This document shows, one piece after another, positions 25,011-38,888 of a DNA stretch of 64,000 nt; positions within the stretch are counted from its first letter, which is position 1, and each line of letters begins with the position of its first letter. A program made the position numbers and the translations under genes. The stretch is from NCBI GenBank assembly GCA_003342895.1, contig PTFA01000055.1:3998108-4062107 (forward strand), written 5' to 3'. Source of the DNA: Casuarius casuarius (lineage: Eukaryota; Chordata; Aves; Casuariiformes; Casuariidae). The notes under the pieces are model-generated. The model did not search any database, was not told the origin of the DNA, and was given only the letters and a program-made list of their open reading frames with translations.

Positions 25011-28000
25011 TATCAGTACCTAACTTCTAAAGCAGTGTAGAGTATTATTCTAATGTACAGTCAAAAGGTCTCTAAAGAGGTATATAAATGGTCTACCTTG
25101 ACAGAACAGTCAGTCAGAGTGAGCTGTATCAAACCATTACAAGTTCATGTCTACAGTGACTTTCGAAGGCACAAAATTGAAATTGTACTGTTAGCAGAAT
25201 ACAGGAATTTAAAGAGAGAAAGAAAAAAAGACAGCATGTTTAATTTATCTTAAAACAGAGTTATACAATCTATCTTTCCACTACAAAAATCATCCCAAGA
25301 AGAAGCAGTCAAATCTGTAGGACTATCAAAAGAAAATCCTCCAGCAGTCAAAATACATTCCTTCCTCTTTGTATCATGCAGAATCCCAGGAAGGCTAGTG
25401 CTATTAGAGTTTACTTAGACAAGTGCAACTGAACAAGCAGAATTTAGATTTTACAAATTTCTGGGAGAGCTTCGGAGGTTTAAAACTTTCCCTTGTTCTT
25501 TGGTGTATACCTTCCTTCTTTTCCTTGTCATGTCTTCTTCAAATGTAGATAGCTTCATCCTCTGGTGACTAAACATTATTGATTAATAACATTCATAGAT
25601 ATAAAAGACTATAATTGCATTCAAAGTAATGCTAGTAACTTTGGTTCAAAAAAAAAAAAGAGTGTTTTCTACAAAATTCACTGGAATGACAATGTTCCAC
25701 AGGAATGTACTGACTTCACTGAAAATTCTTATGGGAGGTAGGCAGCAAGCCAGGAGCTGGTCTGCCTACCCTTCAAGTTTGCAGGCTAGCCGCTGCTATG
25801 CTGCTCACTTTCCAAGCAGACTTTTTCCCAAGGCTCTGCTGACTATATCCTATCTATATTTAAAAACCAAATCCATTGTAATTGTTTTAAAAACAAAATA
25901 TTTTAAAGAAGTGACACAAAAAAGTATTTCATGTGAATAGTTGTATTTCTAACATTTCTTTCCAATGAGAAATGTTCAGAAACACAGTTTCTGAATAAAT
26001 CTGGATTTCTTTATTGAACTAAAATTTCATGAACAATCTGATGCCCCCATGCTTGCTCTACACTTCTAAGCATGACATCTGTATTGAAAAGAAGATAGAA
26101 ATAACTAGACTAATGAACACCTACTCACTGAAACAATGCATCAGGAAAAAAGGGAAGTGGTTTCTTGATATGCCAAACTGATCTTTCACATTTTTAGGTC
26201 CTCTAAATCTGCCAGCTACGTTCACAACTAAAGGCTGTTGCATCACGTGTGTGTTTCAAAGAGGTATAAATGGAGTCCAAGTAATCAGTAACTGCTAAGT
26301 TTATGGCTAGTAGAAAGAAAATGCTGGAGATCTGACAGAACATTGCACTGAAGGCACACTTCTGAAATGTGCCTTACCTGGAGCTTGCATCAGAAAATGT
26401 CTCTGTAGCTAATGGAACCAGATAAGAAAAACACTATCAGCTGTCTTTCACAACAGAAAAAATACCAGGGCTGTTAGAGAACGTAGCGGTAGGGTGATAA
26501 TATTTGTTACTGGTCACTAACATTACTAGTTTTAAGATCACTAGCTGATCCTGTAAGCATTGTTTCCACCAATTGTTTCCGTACCTTTCTGCATTTCCTT
26601 CAGTTATATAACAGCTTCTGTGAACATCATTTACATGCTACTTACTCACTCTCCAAAAATCTTTCATTAAAATGATCACGGACTTTCTTGCACTACTAAG
26701 GACATTCTCTCAACTTGATAGTCTTGATACTAGTATTTTATTATCTTTTACCTATGATATTAAAGGTAGGTTTCTAACCTATGCCAATGTTCTTCTCCAA
26801 ATCAATTTTCATTATTACAAGAGCCAGAGGACATATATACTTAGTATATTCCATATGAGTGACCTGAAAAATGCAGACAGAAGGCACAACAGGCACATGA
26901 CAGCACAGTTATCCAGGCCAGTGATTTTCTCCCTGAGTTGTTGTGGGTTCCACAGGCTGTACACCCTTCCAAGAGGGCTCTCCAATGCAAAGGAAATACA
27001 CTTAAGTTTCTCTAAAGGCAGTAGAGTAGAAAGTATTATCCTCCAACTGGACTGTGTATTTAAAAGCTGCTATATCTGAGAGCTGTTAGTGGGAAACCAT
27101 AGACTGTCTCATGTAGCAGAAATTTGTCTTTCTGAAAAGGTTATCAATGGTGGCTCTACTTGGAAAGAGATGATAGCATGCAGCTCTCTGACATACCTTC
27201 AGAAACTCCTTCTTGATTTTGAGGGCACTAGGGCTAACATACCGAGTTTAGGAGGCTGCCTACAGTTAGTACAGTGCTTGCATTTTGGGATTGCTGCTGC
27301 CTGCCCTGATAAGGAGCCAGAGCAGTTAAATACTATATCCTGGAAAGTGTCTGAGATATACATGGACATTTTCTCTTTAGTGAGGTTAGAATACCTTTAA
27401 AGATTTTAATGTGGCTCTAGAATCACTTGCTGAATGTAGAACTTTGTCTGAGTATAAGCTGAAAAGTCCCTTGCCATCAAAGGATACTGGAACTAGATAT
27501 CTCTTTAGGGAATAAGAGATCAAAACTGCCTTATGTAAACATCTGCAGTAACCACAGAACTGCATTTAGTATATTGGTTGCATAATGAAGTCCTATAAAT
27601 GAGCTGGCTCTCTGGGAATCAAGGCTCCTCTTGAGGTTTGGTGGAATGAAAAGAAGATTAACTGAGTCAGTAGCTTTTTGTAATATTTTATTAAAGTTGC
27701 TGATGTAAAAATGAAGGGTAGCAGAAAAAATGTAACTTTTCAGCTGAAACATCAAGGCACTTCCATTCCTTTGTGAACACTGAGGCTCTAGTCTGTCCTT
27801 CTTAGTGTCAGTGGCTTTCATTAGTGACGAAGAAACTCACACCTCTTACATGGATCTTTTTAATGGCTTTTTTTGTTTGTTTTTAATGTGGCCATGGAAG
27901 AAATCATGTTTTGCCAAATGAGACTGGCAGGATCCAAGAGGGCAGAATTGATAAACTGTATCACCTCAAACAGTGACAGAAGATGTCCACAAATGAGTGA

Positions 28001-28024
28001 GATGAACCTAAGGAGAGTGCCAAA
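25011..28024 (-). other. Intronic sequence, nothing recognised
   Basis: Ordinary AT-rich sequence between the GC-rich block and an old CR1-type relic. Open frames of 135 codons (26672-27079) and 103 codons (27089-27400) on the plus strand lack recognisable motifs and are compatible with chance. Confidence 0.6.
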
Positions 28025-28385
28025 TACCAAGAAAATAAGAAAGACCATACTGGGTCAGACCAAAGCTTCATCCACCTGAGTATCCTATCTCCAGCAGTTG
28101 CTAAGAGTAAATACTGATGGAAGAGTAAAAGATGAGAAGCAGCGTGCAATGACACTTCCCCATAATACCCAGTTTCCAATAATTTGCAGTGTTTGGCACA
28201 TCCTAAAGCAAACTCTTGCCTTTTTACTCAATAGTTATTAATGGATTTTTATTCTGTGTGTTTGACCAGTCACTTCTTGTCCTATCTAAACTTTTGGTAT
28301 TCACAGTATCTGATACAAAGACTTCCACAACTTAATCAGAAACTGAATAAAGAGCAACCTATTTTTGTTCATTCTGAACATGGGA
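28025..28385 (-). mobile_element. CR1-type LINE 3' end in reverse orientation
   Basis: It begins with ATAAGAAAGACCATACTGGG followed by TCAGACCAAAGCTTCATC, the reverse complement of the tail seen at about 34400. It continues through CACTTCTTGTCCTATCTAAA and ATTCACAGTATCTGATACAA, then ACTTCCACAACTTAATCAGA and GTTCATTCTGAAC, as in full-length tails of this old sauropsid family. Divergence is high, so the insertion is old. The far boundary is approximate. Confidence 0.7.
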
Positions 28386-29904
28386 GATACTGATATCTTT
28401 ATGTCTAGCAGGAATTTATAATCCTCTTGCACTCAACTCTGTGGAATCTGCTGGCCTCAATGTAATCTTTTAGAAAGATGATTCTGAATTGTTTGAAGGA
28501 AGGAAAGATAAAGTGAAAGACTCTCTCCAACAGTTGGAGAGTGGTGATACGGTTCAATGCTGGGGTACTGACTACACCAGAAATGGCAGTATTCTTTTGC
28601 AAAATACTATCTAACTGAGTGGTCCCAAAAGTGGCCTGGCAGAGAATTTTGAATATATACCATTGTGGGCAAGACGTTGGGAGAAAAATGATTGTGGTGC
28701 CCAGATGAGCTTTCTCTTGGGAGCTTTCGTTTGATCACATCTTGATGGTTACGGAGAAGATTAGAAGAGGTTACAGGGAAGGCAGAAGCTAAGAAAAGCA
28801 AGGGGTTGAAGTGCTGTCACTTTCCAACCCGCAGGACCCTCTTGCACAGCTGGATATTGTAATTCCTAAGCTGCCTCAGATATCAGCGTTCCTCATGAAT
28901 CCCACTTTGCAGAAACTGTGGCAGAGGTCTGGAAAGACCTCTAAATATCCCATCTCTAGAAAAGGACCTGGAGCTGGTATGTGTGTGCTGCTCTGACAAG
29001 GCATATGTTACCAAAGGAAGATGAGGCAATTCAAGAAATGAATCGTAAGAAACCCTCCATGCATACCTATACTATTACTGTATAATGGTTCAAGTGCTTG
29101 GGTTTTTTTCCCCCTGCTCAGCTGCCAGAATGCGTATCTAGTATCCAAAACAAACCTCTCCTGACAACCCTTTCAGATCAGTCTTGGAGCTTAAATGGAA
29201 GAGCAGAAACAGGAAAACAACTTCTGTGTCCTGAGAACATCTTAGATCCTTCTATTATCACATAAATTGCTCTTGAGAGATGAACCCCTAAAAAAACTGT
29301 TAGCATAAAAAATTCTCTAACAATGCTATGAATAAGCATCACAGTGTAAATATGCACTCAGACAAACACTCAAAGGAAAAATAGAGGGTTTAGGATTAAG
29401 TGAAAAAGTACATAGGAAAGGGCATATGAAAAGTGGTACACAGAGGAACTAGAGTGAAAAGCTGGAGGTCCGAGAAATAGCAGAGATGGTGCAAGAATAA
29501 GAACAGTACCAAAAAGTTAGTTCTGCCAATTTTGCTAAATGAACAGCCAGTCCTTTGGACATTTGCCTCAAAGGAAACCAAAACTCTGGTGGGATGTTTG
29601 TGTTATTGTCTATAGATTGTCAATGCCATTATACTGATGGAGAGTTTTACAACTTTAGCTCTGCATACTGGGGAACCCTGATATGTCCAGGACAGAGTAG
29701 GGTGCGGGTTTGTGCCTACAATCCAATTTTCAAAGTCATACGATGATGTCACGACCTCATCCACCCACACAGACAGAACTCCCATCTAGGCAATCATTAT
29801 CCTCCATCCTTTTTCCTAGCCTTGACAAATACAGTCTTGCCAGCAATTCAGAAAACTGTTGAAAAGAATAATTTTCCTGGTCAATCACTTTGCTATGACA
29901 CCCT

Positions 29905-30255
29905 ACTCAATTTTCTCTCTCCATCTCTGTTCCTTTTTTGCTGATGCAGACTGCCTGCCCTCACTTCCCAAACTCTTCTCTGACTATTCCACTCTACCTC
30001 TTTTCTTTCATCTTGCTGAAATCTCAACTTCTGCTTTAGATATACATTTCCCTCAACACCTTGACATAACTAAATGCCTTCATGCTGTCTCCAGGATAGC
30101 CCTTCTCTTAGGAGAAGCTGCCTATAAAAATCTGCAAACCTTATCTCATTATCTACCTTCAAATTGTCCTTTGTAGTAACTTTAGAAACCTGACAAACTA
30201 GACTACTGAAAACAATACTTACTGTAACCTTATATTCCCTTCTTCGTTTCTCTAT
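29905..30255 (+). mobile_element. Old pyrimidine-rich interspersed repeat, copy 1
   Basis: This pyrimidine-rich block contains AAATCTGCAAACCTTATCTC followed by ATTATCTACCTTCAAATTG and CCTTTG. It resembles an old interspersed repeat of turtles and crocodilians whose family name I cannot give. A related stretch lies at about 51.35 kb on the same strand. The identity as a repeat rests on that internal similarity plus memory of the family. Open frames across it are incidental. Confidence 0.45.
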
Positions 30256-31469
30256 CAATCTATTATATATTCAAACTGTAAGATCCATTTGGCAAAAAAT
30301 GTTGTTTTGGGACATTTTTGCTTTTTTTTTTTTTTGATTTTGTATTGCTTAGAATTTAATACCAGGACTATAGCTACCACATAATAAAGTAACATAAAGA
30401 ATGAGCTAAAAATAGCAGTAACAATTTTAATTTTTCACAAGTACTTGAAAAACCAAGCCCAGGGTTCTGTTAATATCCAACAAAGTATAATGATCTAGAA
30501 GTACTAAACAAATATATTAAAATCAATTACAATCAGCTGTAAATCAAGCCGATGGTAGCTACAAAGCTTACAGTAGGAAAATGCTCAAAATTTACCAAAT
30601 CGGACACCTGGAAACATTTGGGGAAATACAAGTAGAAATTCCCCCTCTAGCGGACACCAAGAATAACTACAGAGTTACAGTAAAAACAAGCAGACTACCA
30701 AAAAGCTGGGTTTTTTACAATTCATTAATTGTAACAAATATATTTATGTTATATATTGAACAGAACAACACACTGCAGACTAATTTCATTTCAATAATCA
30801 TGAGCTGAATGGATTGAATGATTTTTTTAATAAAAAATTATTATTTAAAATCCACTCTACTGCAGTTCCTCTGAGCCACAGCCAAGAACCTACAGCCCCA
30901 CTGGGCCATATTCCGTACAATTACAGAATCAAAAGCTTCAATAAGCAGCTCAAAATTTAACAGATATTATAGAGAACAGAGAGATAAGACAAAGAGAAAA
31001 GAGGAGTATAATAAAGCAGAAATTACCATCACATAAGGCAGTGATTCACATGCAGTGGTGATATATCAAGATTTTGAATACAATGCAGATATGGAAAGTC
31101 TGAAAGAGGATTTCAAGAACAATGAAATAAATATAAAATATATCTGTTGATGTTCTAAAGATAGCTTTTATCACATATGAGAGGGAGAAACAGAAGAATA
31201 TATTGTTGGAAATCTAAGAAGAAATGCATTGTAAGTTCATCTATCAAAGCCAGGTGCTAAACTCTTGCAATGTAATGGGAGATCATTAGTGAGCTGAACA
31301 GGAGTAATGAAGGATTTTGGAGGCGAAGACAATCACTTTATCTTTGATGTGATACAGAAGTGAGTGTCAGAGGACTAGTGCAAAGAAGAGAGGACATAAA
31401 GAAAATCTCCCTCTTGTTTTCCCTTTTAGCTTGGATGGATGTAAACAGAACAGTTTTACAGTTTTCAAG

Positions 31470-31489
31470 CCCCCCCCCCCCCAAAAAAA
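31470..31489 (+). repeat. C13A7 homopolymer junction
   Basis: Thirteen C followed by seven A. Length is uncertain in most sequencing data. Confidence 0.85.
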
Positions 31490-32937
31490 GCAATATATAA
31501 TGATAAGATTGATTTGAAAATGTCATCACTATTATAGGAAAACCTACATCTTAGAGTTATTGTTCAGCTTTGAAGGATTTTCTAATTTTCTGGAAAGCCA
31601 ACAGTTAAAGCAGTGCTTGCTTCTGATTACCGAGAGCTGCAGATGCTTGTGCCTTCTGGTCAGTTCCAGTCTCCTTCTCTCATCCCTCATACGCGCACAC
31701 TTGATTACAAAGCTCACTCCCTCTCTCTTCAACCTTCTGCTCCTAATTTTGGGTTAATTTCAGCCTCTTCCCTACTCCAATTTTCCAGGCTGCAGCTGCT
31801 GTTTTCACTGTTAATTTTTGCCTTCTGAACATAGTTAGAAATTACAACCTGCAGTCTGGATGAAGAGAGGCACAGCTGCAAGTCCTAGTGCCTGGAACAA
31901 GAGAGAAGCTGGAACTGATTAAAACCAAATCCAGGGTTTGAAGAGGAGAAAGCAAAGCAGAAATTATAACTGGCAGGTTTAGCTCAATATGTTCTAAGGA
32001 AGAGTAGCAGTGTTTACCAAAGAAAATCAAATCCTAGAAGTGCATAAAGTTACACACAGAGAGTTGCAAGGTAGTCCCAAATCGCTGGAAAGTAGAGATC
32101 CTCAGACAAATGTAGTTAATTAAACTACATCTTCTCCAACACGATCAGTGATGCTTCGTCCCAGTTAAATCATATCTTCATGTAAGCACAGGTCAGTAAA
32201 AACATGTTTGGTTGGTACTTTCTGTCTGAAAGAGCAAAACTTGTACATTTCCAACAGAGTTCACGCCTTGGTGCCCTGTCATACATGCTGTGCTGGGAAG
32301 CATGGCATGTGTTCAACACACTTTTTTTTTCTCCTCACAAGAGACTAATCAATCTCTAGAGCATCACCTTTTTCAACTGATGGAACTGAAAGCCCTAAGG
32401 GTATCATTGCTGGTATACAAGGTCACATAAGGTGACTGGAGGACGAGAGGAAAGACATATCAGGCCATGAGACAAGCTAAGTGGCAGGCACTAGGCTACA
32501 GCTCAGAAATATACTTCTAGCTGAGCTCCTCTGAGTGCAGAATAAATACTCTATAGCGGCAGAGATGAGCCAATCTGGTATATATGGCACCTAGGATCCC
32601 AGAGTGGGAGAAAAGCCATGGTACATGAAGAATGCCCTAACACTCCTCAGCAAGTTTTTTGGCCTTTTTCTCATTCTGCTTTGCACTAACCTTAGCAAGC
32701 AAGTACTCTCTTGTTCTTTGTTCCTGCTGAAATATGATTAGAGCCACATTCTTTATTAATGACACTACCAGCAGTTTTTCTCAATAATAAGAAGTTCCTT
32801 TTGGTTCTTATACACATTTAGTCCTGAGTATTTACAAATCTGACCACCTCCTTTTCCCCTGCACCTCCAGTCTTCTGCTAAATTTGAGTCTTCTACATTC
32901 GCAATAGAGTACGGTTGCTGCGATAATACCACACTCC

Positions 32938-33742
32938 CGGCGGGAAGTGGAGGCTGCAGTTGATAAAATGGAGAGCAGGGCTGCTATTCAGAAGGGCATA
33001 CACAGGCTGGAAAAAATGAGTGGACAGGAATGTCACAAAGTTTAACCAAGGAAAATGCAAAATCTTGTGTCTGGGATGGAATAACCCCATGCAATGGGGG
33101 CAATGGGTTGTTGAGCTAGAATGCTGCTTTGCAGAAAAAGACCCTGAGCTTCCCCGTGGGCATCAAATCAAACATGTTTTGGCCGTATGGCCTTGCAGCA
33201 ATACAAGCCAATCACATACTAGGCTGTATTAATGAGAATGTAGCCAGCAGACTGAGGCAGGTGATATTTTCCTTCTTGAGACTACCTGGAGAGTACTGTG
33301 TTCAGTTTTGGGCTTCCCAGGATAAGAAAGATAATGATTTACTGCAGTGAGTCCAGCAAAGGGCCACTAAGACGAGGCTGAGAAAACTGGGCTTGTTCAA
33401 CCTTAAGAAGAGAAGGCTAAGCAGAGATCTTATTGCTGCCTACAGCTACCTAGTAGGAGGATGTAGAGAAGATGGAGTCAGACTCTTACCAGAGGTGTGG
33501 AGGGATAAGAAAAGAGGCAACAGGTACAAGTTGTAACATAGGAAATTCTGACTGCGTAAGGAAAAAAAACTATCCCATGAGGTTGGTCAGACACTAGAAT
33601 AGGCTGCCCAGAGAGGCTGTGGAAATTCCATCCTTGAAGATACTCAAGACCCAAGTGGTCATGCCCTGAGCAACCTGCACTAGCAGGAGGCAGGACTAGA
33701 GATCTCCACAGGTCCCTTCCAACCTACCTGACTTTATGAATC
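32938..33742 (+). mobile_element. CR1 LINE, 5'-truncated, ORF2 C-terminus plus 3' UTR
   Basis: This is the clearest transposon in the window. Translated, 33020-33130 gives KFNQGKCKILCLGWNNPMQ, and a second frame from about 33130 to 33350 gives ILGCINENVASRLRQVIF and EYCVQFWASQDKKDNDLL. These are the familiar C-terminal blocks of the CR1 reverse-transcriptase ORF. The frame changes between the blocks, so the copy is dead. The 3' part has the typical CR1 tail phrases: AACTGGGCTTGTTCAACCTT, GGCTGCCCAGAGAGGCTGTGG and GGTCCCTTCCAACCT. It has lost its 5' end, as nearly all CR1 copies have, and shows many substitutions, so it is old. CR1 is the dominant LINE of birds and other sauropsids. Confidence 0.93.
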
Positions 33743-34019
33743 CATTTGCTGTCCTATCATTCACCATTATGGAACAGAAGATGCTTTTTTTTTTAACTAA
33801 TTGAAGTTTTCATAATTAGGTCAAGCACATAATAGTACACTGCAAATACAGAAAATCAAAATGTAACAAAAGTGACAACATTTGTTGTTTATAAGTTACT
33901 CAGCTTAAGTGAAGATGAGGTCCTGTTGTGAGGTAAACTTTTTCATCTGAAAAATAAATGCAGGGGAGGGAGGCAAACATGTGCAAGATTATGTATGGAA
34001 GCAGAGCACAAGAATAAGT

Positions 34020-34416
34020 ACTTTGTTCTGTATTCTGATTGGAGAACTAGGCATAAAGTGAAGCTACTAGGGACTGAAGTTCGCGGATAAACAACTTAGT
34101 TCTTCATATAATAAATAGTCAAACCATGGAACTCCTTGCCAAGAGTTGCTGTAGATGCCCAAAGTTTACATGAGCTTAAAGAGACTCTAAGCACGATCAT
34201 GGAAGAGAAATCCATTCCGTGTTGTTAACTGGAGAGAAATCACAGCCAGCTCAGAAAGTCCCTGAGCTGAAAATGGCTGCAGGATGAGTCTTGAGTAGAC
34301 ATATCATATATGCTTGTGCTGCTCTTACCTAAGCACTTGCTTATGGTCACAATCAGAAACAAAATACTGTGCTTGATGAACCGTTGGCCTGACCCCAAAT
34401 GACTGTTCTTATGGAG
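34020..34416 (+). mobile_element. CR1-type LINE 3' end, older subfamily
   Basis: Recognisable phrases in order are CCATGGAACTCCTTGCCA, AAAGTTTACATGAGCTTAAA, ATCATGGAAGAGAAATCCAT and AGAAACAAAATACTGTGCTTG, then GGCCTGACCCCAAATGACTG and a terminal GTTCTTATGG. These match the 3' end of the widespread sauropsid CR1-like family whose consensus ends with 'ctgacccagtatggc...gttcttatg'. Its sequence is distinct from the classical CR1 tail just upstream at 33.7 kb, so these are two insertions. The 5' boundary is uncertain. Confidence 0.75.
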
Positions 34417-34424
34417 TGAAGAGA

Positions 34425-34462
34425 TGGAGGGATGGAGGGATGGATGGAAGGGGGAGGGGGGA
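34425..34462 (+). repeat. GGAT/GGAG-rich simple repeat
   Basis: A purine-rich run of GGAGGGAT-type units passes into GGAAGGGGGAGGGGGGAG. It lies just 3' of the CR1-type tail at 34416. Confidence 0.85.
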
Positions 34463-37400
34463 GAGAATGGGAATGCTAAGAGAAAGAAAGAGAAAGAAAA
34501 CAGTGCGCAGCTAAGTAATAGTTAAAATACATGATAACACGCAAGAGGGGAAAGCTATCATTAAAGAATTTCTGAAATGGAAACTGCCCATAGATTTGAA
34601 GATGAGCAATCTGAGCTTTAACTTCATGTGAAGTGGGGAAAAAAGAGAGCAAGCAATTGCACTCAATAATATATTTAGGAACAAAATGAAAAAGCTTGGT
34701 GGAACAACAGGAATAGACTTGTTAAACAACAGTGTTCTGTGTTTTACAATGGAGATAAAAATGGGCAGACCAAAAGAAAAGAGGTTGCAACAGATAAGGG
34801 AAGACATCAGAATAGGCATAAATTTTGCTTGTAGAGTCAGAAAGTGAGAGTAAGGAATTTAGGGACATGCTTTAAAGAAAAGTGGCAGAATTTGAGAATA
34901 CAGTTTTGAGAAAAATTTTGACCACAGGATTGCAAGCCTGAAAGGCCAGATATGCTGAAGCACCAGGAGAGAAAGAGAGAATAAGATAAGCACATGTAGG
35001 CTTTTGGAACGGCATGATGAATTGATAAAAATCTATAGGGACAACCTGTCAGCCCCCAGCAACAAAGTTATTGCAAATCCCGTTTCTTACAAAGGTGCTA
35101 CTTTTTAGTCATCTTCAATTTTGAATGGCCTGAGAGTAGTTTTAAAAATAAATCAGGACCTGAATATCTATGAAAGGAAATTATTTCAAGGGAGAAAACA
35201 ATACTACCTCTGCTGGCATAGAACAAGCTTGTTGGGATAAAAAACAATAACAATAATGCAATCATTCTTGAGGAAATAGAAGCTTTTTAAAGACTTCTAA
35301 TGATGATGCTATATTGTTTCCAAAACACCATTTCAAGCTAAAGCTTTTTAAAATCTGTTTTCCCCTCCCATAATTGCCATCCAAGAGAGCATTGCACAGC
35401 AGGAAAGAAGTCTGACCTTTGAAAAGATATTTTAATGAAAAAATACAGAAAGATAATTTAAAAGTCTTTTGAATGCACTTCCTACACCATTGCTTCAGAT
35501 TCTCATGTATTTCCTGTCTTCAACTGCATTACGTGTATGGTAACTGAAATCCTATTATTCTGTCATAAAGGCACAGGACATTGGGCTAGGTTTTGGCTCA
35601 GGTTAGAATTAAGAAAATCCCATTTCATGTTTCTAATAATGGGACACATAATACAGTAAAAATTCTTTCCTATGCTTTATCAAGAAGTTCTTAGGTTTTC
35701 ATACTTAAAAGAGGAAAGATGACAGATCAGGAAGATAAATCCTTCTCTTGGCATATCATAAAGACTGCCTTTCACAAATACACTTTGCTTTTTTTAACCT
35801 AAAATCTGAATCATGCAAAGGAATTTAAATACATCTGGCAAGACAGCCTTTACTGGATCTGAAAATTTGTCCAGAGATAAGAAAATTGCCTTTAAAAATA
35901 ACAGATGTTATAGGAAATCCTTTTATTAGTACCCAGGAGAGGACCTTAGGTGTTCTCACCAAACACCAAATGATAAACATAAAGTGATGCACATCCAGGA
36001 AACAGGTCTAGAGAAGCCCCCCTCCATATCTTAGACAGTGTCATCCTTATAGAGCATTCATCAGTAATAAATGAAGCTTTTCTTTTCGTTACCAGTACCA
36101 GGAAATAAAATCAAAATTTTGTTTTCAGACATCAGTGTAAAAAATAGCTCTGTGACTTTCTGTGGCATTAATCATGACATTAATTTTTAAAACTTTTATT
36201 TCCATTGTAAAAAGAAGCCATTATTCAAATGTATATCGCCACAAAAATAAATAATTTTCTGGTGTCTGAGTGATCTCACACAAATGGAAGTACAGGCGAA
36301 AAAATGTAGTGTTCCTGAAGATTTGCAGCCCAAATGTACAACCTTTACAACTGACAAACAGTGCTGATCATGAAAACAAATCTGGCAGCATTTCTTCAGT
36401 TAGGTCACAGAATGCTGTCAGCTGGCTTTCATTTTTCCTGAAATTCTAAAGATTGTGACCACACATATAAAACGAAAATGAAAGACATGCCTCATCTTCA
36501 AAGATAACCCCATGCTGTGTTAATGAAGAACAAAAAAAGTTCAGAGATCTTGGCTACTGGATTTTCTCCAGCTCTTCTGTTTCCTCCTCTTTGTATTTGT
36601 TCTAGATTACAAAAAAAATAACATGCAACAGCATTTACTCCTTTTTAACAGTAGAGGGGGCCCATTTCCTTAAAAAAGATCAGTTTTAGGTGTTCTTTGA
36701 CAAAGTTGAATATGTTTTTCGTATCACTAATCAAATGGAAAAATTGAGCAAACAATTTCAAATATACAACGGAGTAAAGCTGCTGTGCATTGAAAATACA
36801 TAAAGAGCTATTTTAAGTCCTACCTTGGAAAGTGAAAGACTTCTGATTTCATGTGAAAACACATTCTAATTTTACCTAAATTGCTTACTTGTTATAAAAA
36901 TAAATGCGGAAAGACAGTCAAAACAATAAAAAGGAAGGAACTCTGTTACAACACGCACCCACCGCTATCTTCATGTAAGTAGACTGAAATTCACCCATCG
37001 ACAGAGGGCAAGTGTGAGTTTGAGACCCCATGAAGAGCCTAGGAAAAGTAACCGCATGGGGGGTCTCCGTGTGGCCTGGGAATGCCAAGATGCTATCATC
37101 TGTGGCAACCGGTGCTCAGAGGAGGCATGAGCTTCATCAGGACCAGCAGATGTGTTGAGGAGCAGCACAAGAAACAGTGCATGATTCAGAAGATATTAGA
37201 ATATGCTAACAAATACTTTGGGGGGCAAATACTTTAAACATATTGTTTTGATGGATGATTTTCATTTGTACTTTCTTATTCTAGAAGAAACTAAAACAAC
37301 AACAAAAGGCATAGGACCAACTTCAGCTTTCGGATACATTTTAGAAGGTGTTTTGCAATAGACTCAAATTCGTCTTCCCCACTACCTTTTCTGAAGATAA

Positions 37401-38188
37401 GAATCACAAAGAATGACAATATTTCTGTTTGTTTCTTATGTAATCAAATGTAATTTAAAAGAAATGAAAGTAATACTGCTTTGAAGTTACATATGATAAC
37501 TGTGTTACAGACAGAGCCAAAGCTTATCAAAATCAATGGAAGTCTTTTAATTGATTCCTTCTGCTTTGGATCATATTCTTAAAGAATTGCTTCGTGAACA
37601 ATAAGAGTAAACAAGACCATAACCCATATCCCATAAACGACCTCAATGGCACTGTAGTGATCAAATGAGCTGACCATCTCATCCCAGCAAGAATTCACAG
37701 AAATCTTTTTCTTTCCCATTCTTGCCCTGAAAATGTAATTACCATTCCACAAACAAACAGTGATTTTTCATTTTTCTTTCTTTTCCTTTAATATACCAAC
37801 TGAGGTAAAATAAGCCTACCACCATCAAAATATATAGGCCTGCAGACTGGCCTATCACCATGAGAAAAAATTATCGGCCCAAATGATTTTAATGTTAAAA
37901 TGATAATGCAATAGTTTATCTTTTTTTAGGTTAACATTTACAAAGTTTAATGTTATCGTTTAAACAAAAGTGTTTCTTCTTCTGAATTGCATATAGTTAC
38001 CCTAACAATAATGCTTAAATTATTATGTTAAGTTAATCAAGTTCCTTCTTCATCAAAGTTTGAAAAAATGATTATAATAGCATATATTTTATAACAATAG
38101 AATCTATCTGGAGTTTTTTTGAGGAGGAAGGTCCTTTAAATGAATATGTAACAGTGTTCAAGTCACTTCTGAAAACTGTCTCTAAAAT

Positions 38189-38232
38189 TCTAATTAAGCA
38201 TATTATCAAATCTAATTAAGCAATTTATCAAA
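38189..38232 (+). repeat. 22-bp tandem duplication
   Basis: TCTAATTAAGCA plus ten bases is repeated once with two differences (TATTATCAAA versus ATTTATCAAA). Confidence 0.85.
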
Positions 38233-38866
38233 AATAGCTTACAACAAACAATGGTATAGTATATTAAAGTCCAAAAAAAATCTTTTCAATATAATATTAA
38301 GCAACTTTTTGTCTTAGCTGAATCAATAAGGATAAGACTCTAATAAGTACTATCCAGTTGTGAAAGGTCACAATTAAAATGTAAAGGACAAACTGTGTGC
38401 ACATAAAAAACTATTTTGCCAAAAAACGCATTTGAAAGATATTCTAAAATGTCTATTAGTCCTTTTAATTTTATAGCCCACGGCAATCACTATCTGTAGG
38501 ACTGCTCAAGGTTATAACTGTTGAATTTCCAAAGTTTGTCTTCTCCTCAGTCCCCACACTGAAATACAGTGTCCCCGGCTACAGCACTTACACATTTCCA
38601 TACCAGCCCCAGGAGCTAATTTTCAAAATTGAAACCAAATAAATTACATACAACATTTGTGAGCTAGGTACATCACTGAAGATTAATCAATCAGTTCTCC
38701 ATATAATTAAAAATATAAAACCTGCTAAATTAATTTTACCAATAAAGCTCCGTTTCTAAATATATATGCACATATTCACAGAATGGTTAGAGAGGTGAAA
38801 GCAGGCTTGGAGGACATTTGTTAACACCAGTTTAGACTCTCAGAAAATGAAATAAAAACTAAATCT

Positions 38867-38888
38867 TATAAAAATAATTATTTTTATA
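38867..38888. repeat. 22-bp perfect A/T palindrome
   Basis: TATAAAAATAA is followed directly by its reverse complement TTATTTTTATA. It could extrude as a hairpin. A/T-only palindromes arise easily in such composition. Confidence 0.85.

Noticed and set aside
26672..27400. Plus-strand open frames of 135 and 103 codons, back to back
   Set aside because: No recognisable motifs; composition and codon choice look like the surrounding intron, and there is no upstream promoter or splice evidence.
33020..33350. Two open frames of 70 and 73 codons that might be taken as a gene
   Set aside because: They are the decayed C-terminal end of the CR1 reverse-transcriptase ORF, split by a frame change.
38770..38822. 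'tcacagaatggttagagagg' resembling an antisense CR1 tail
   Set aside because: Partial similarity only over about 50 bases, with no further CR1 phrases.
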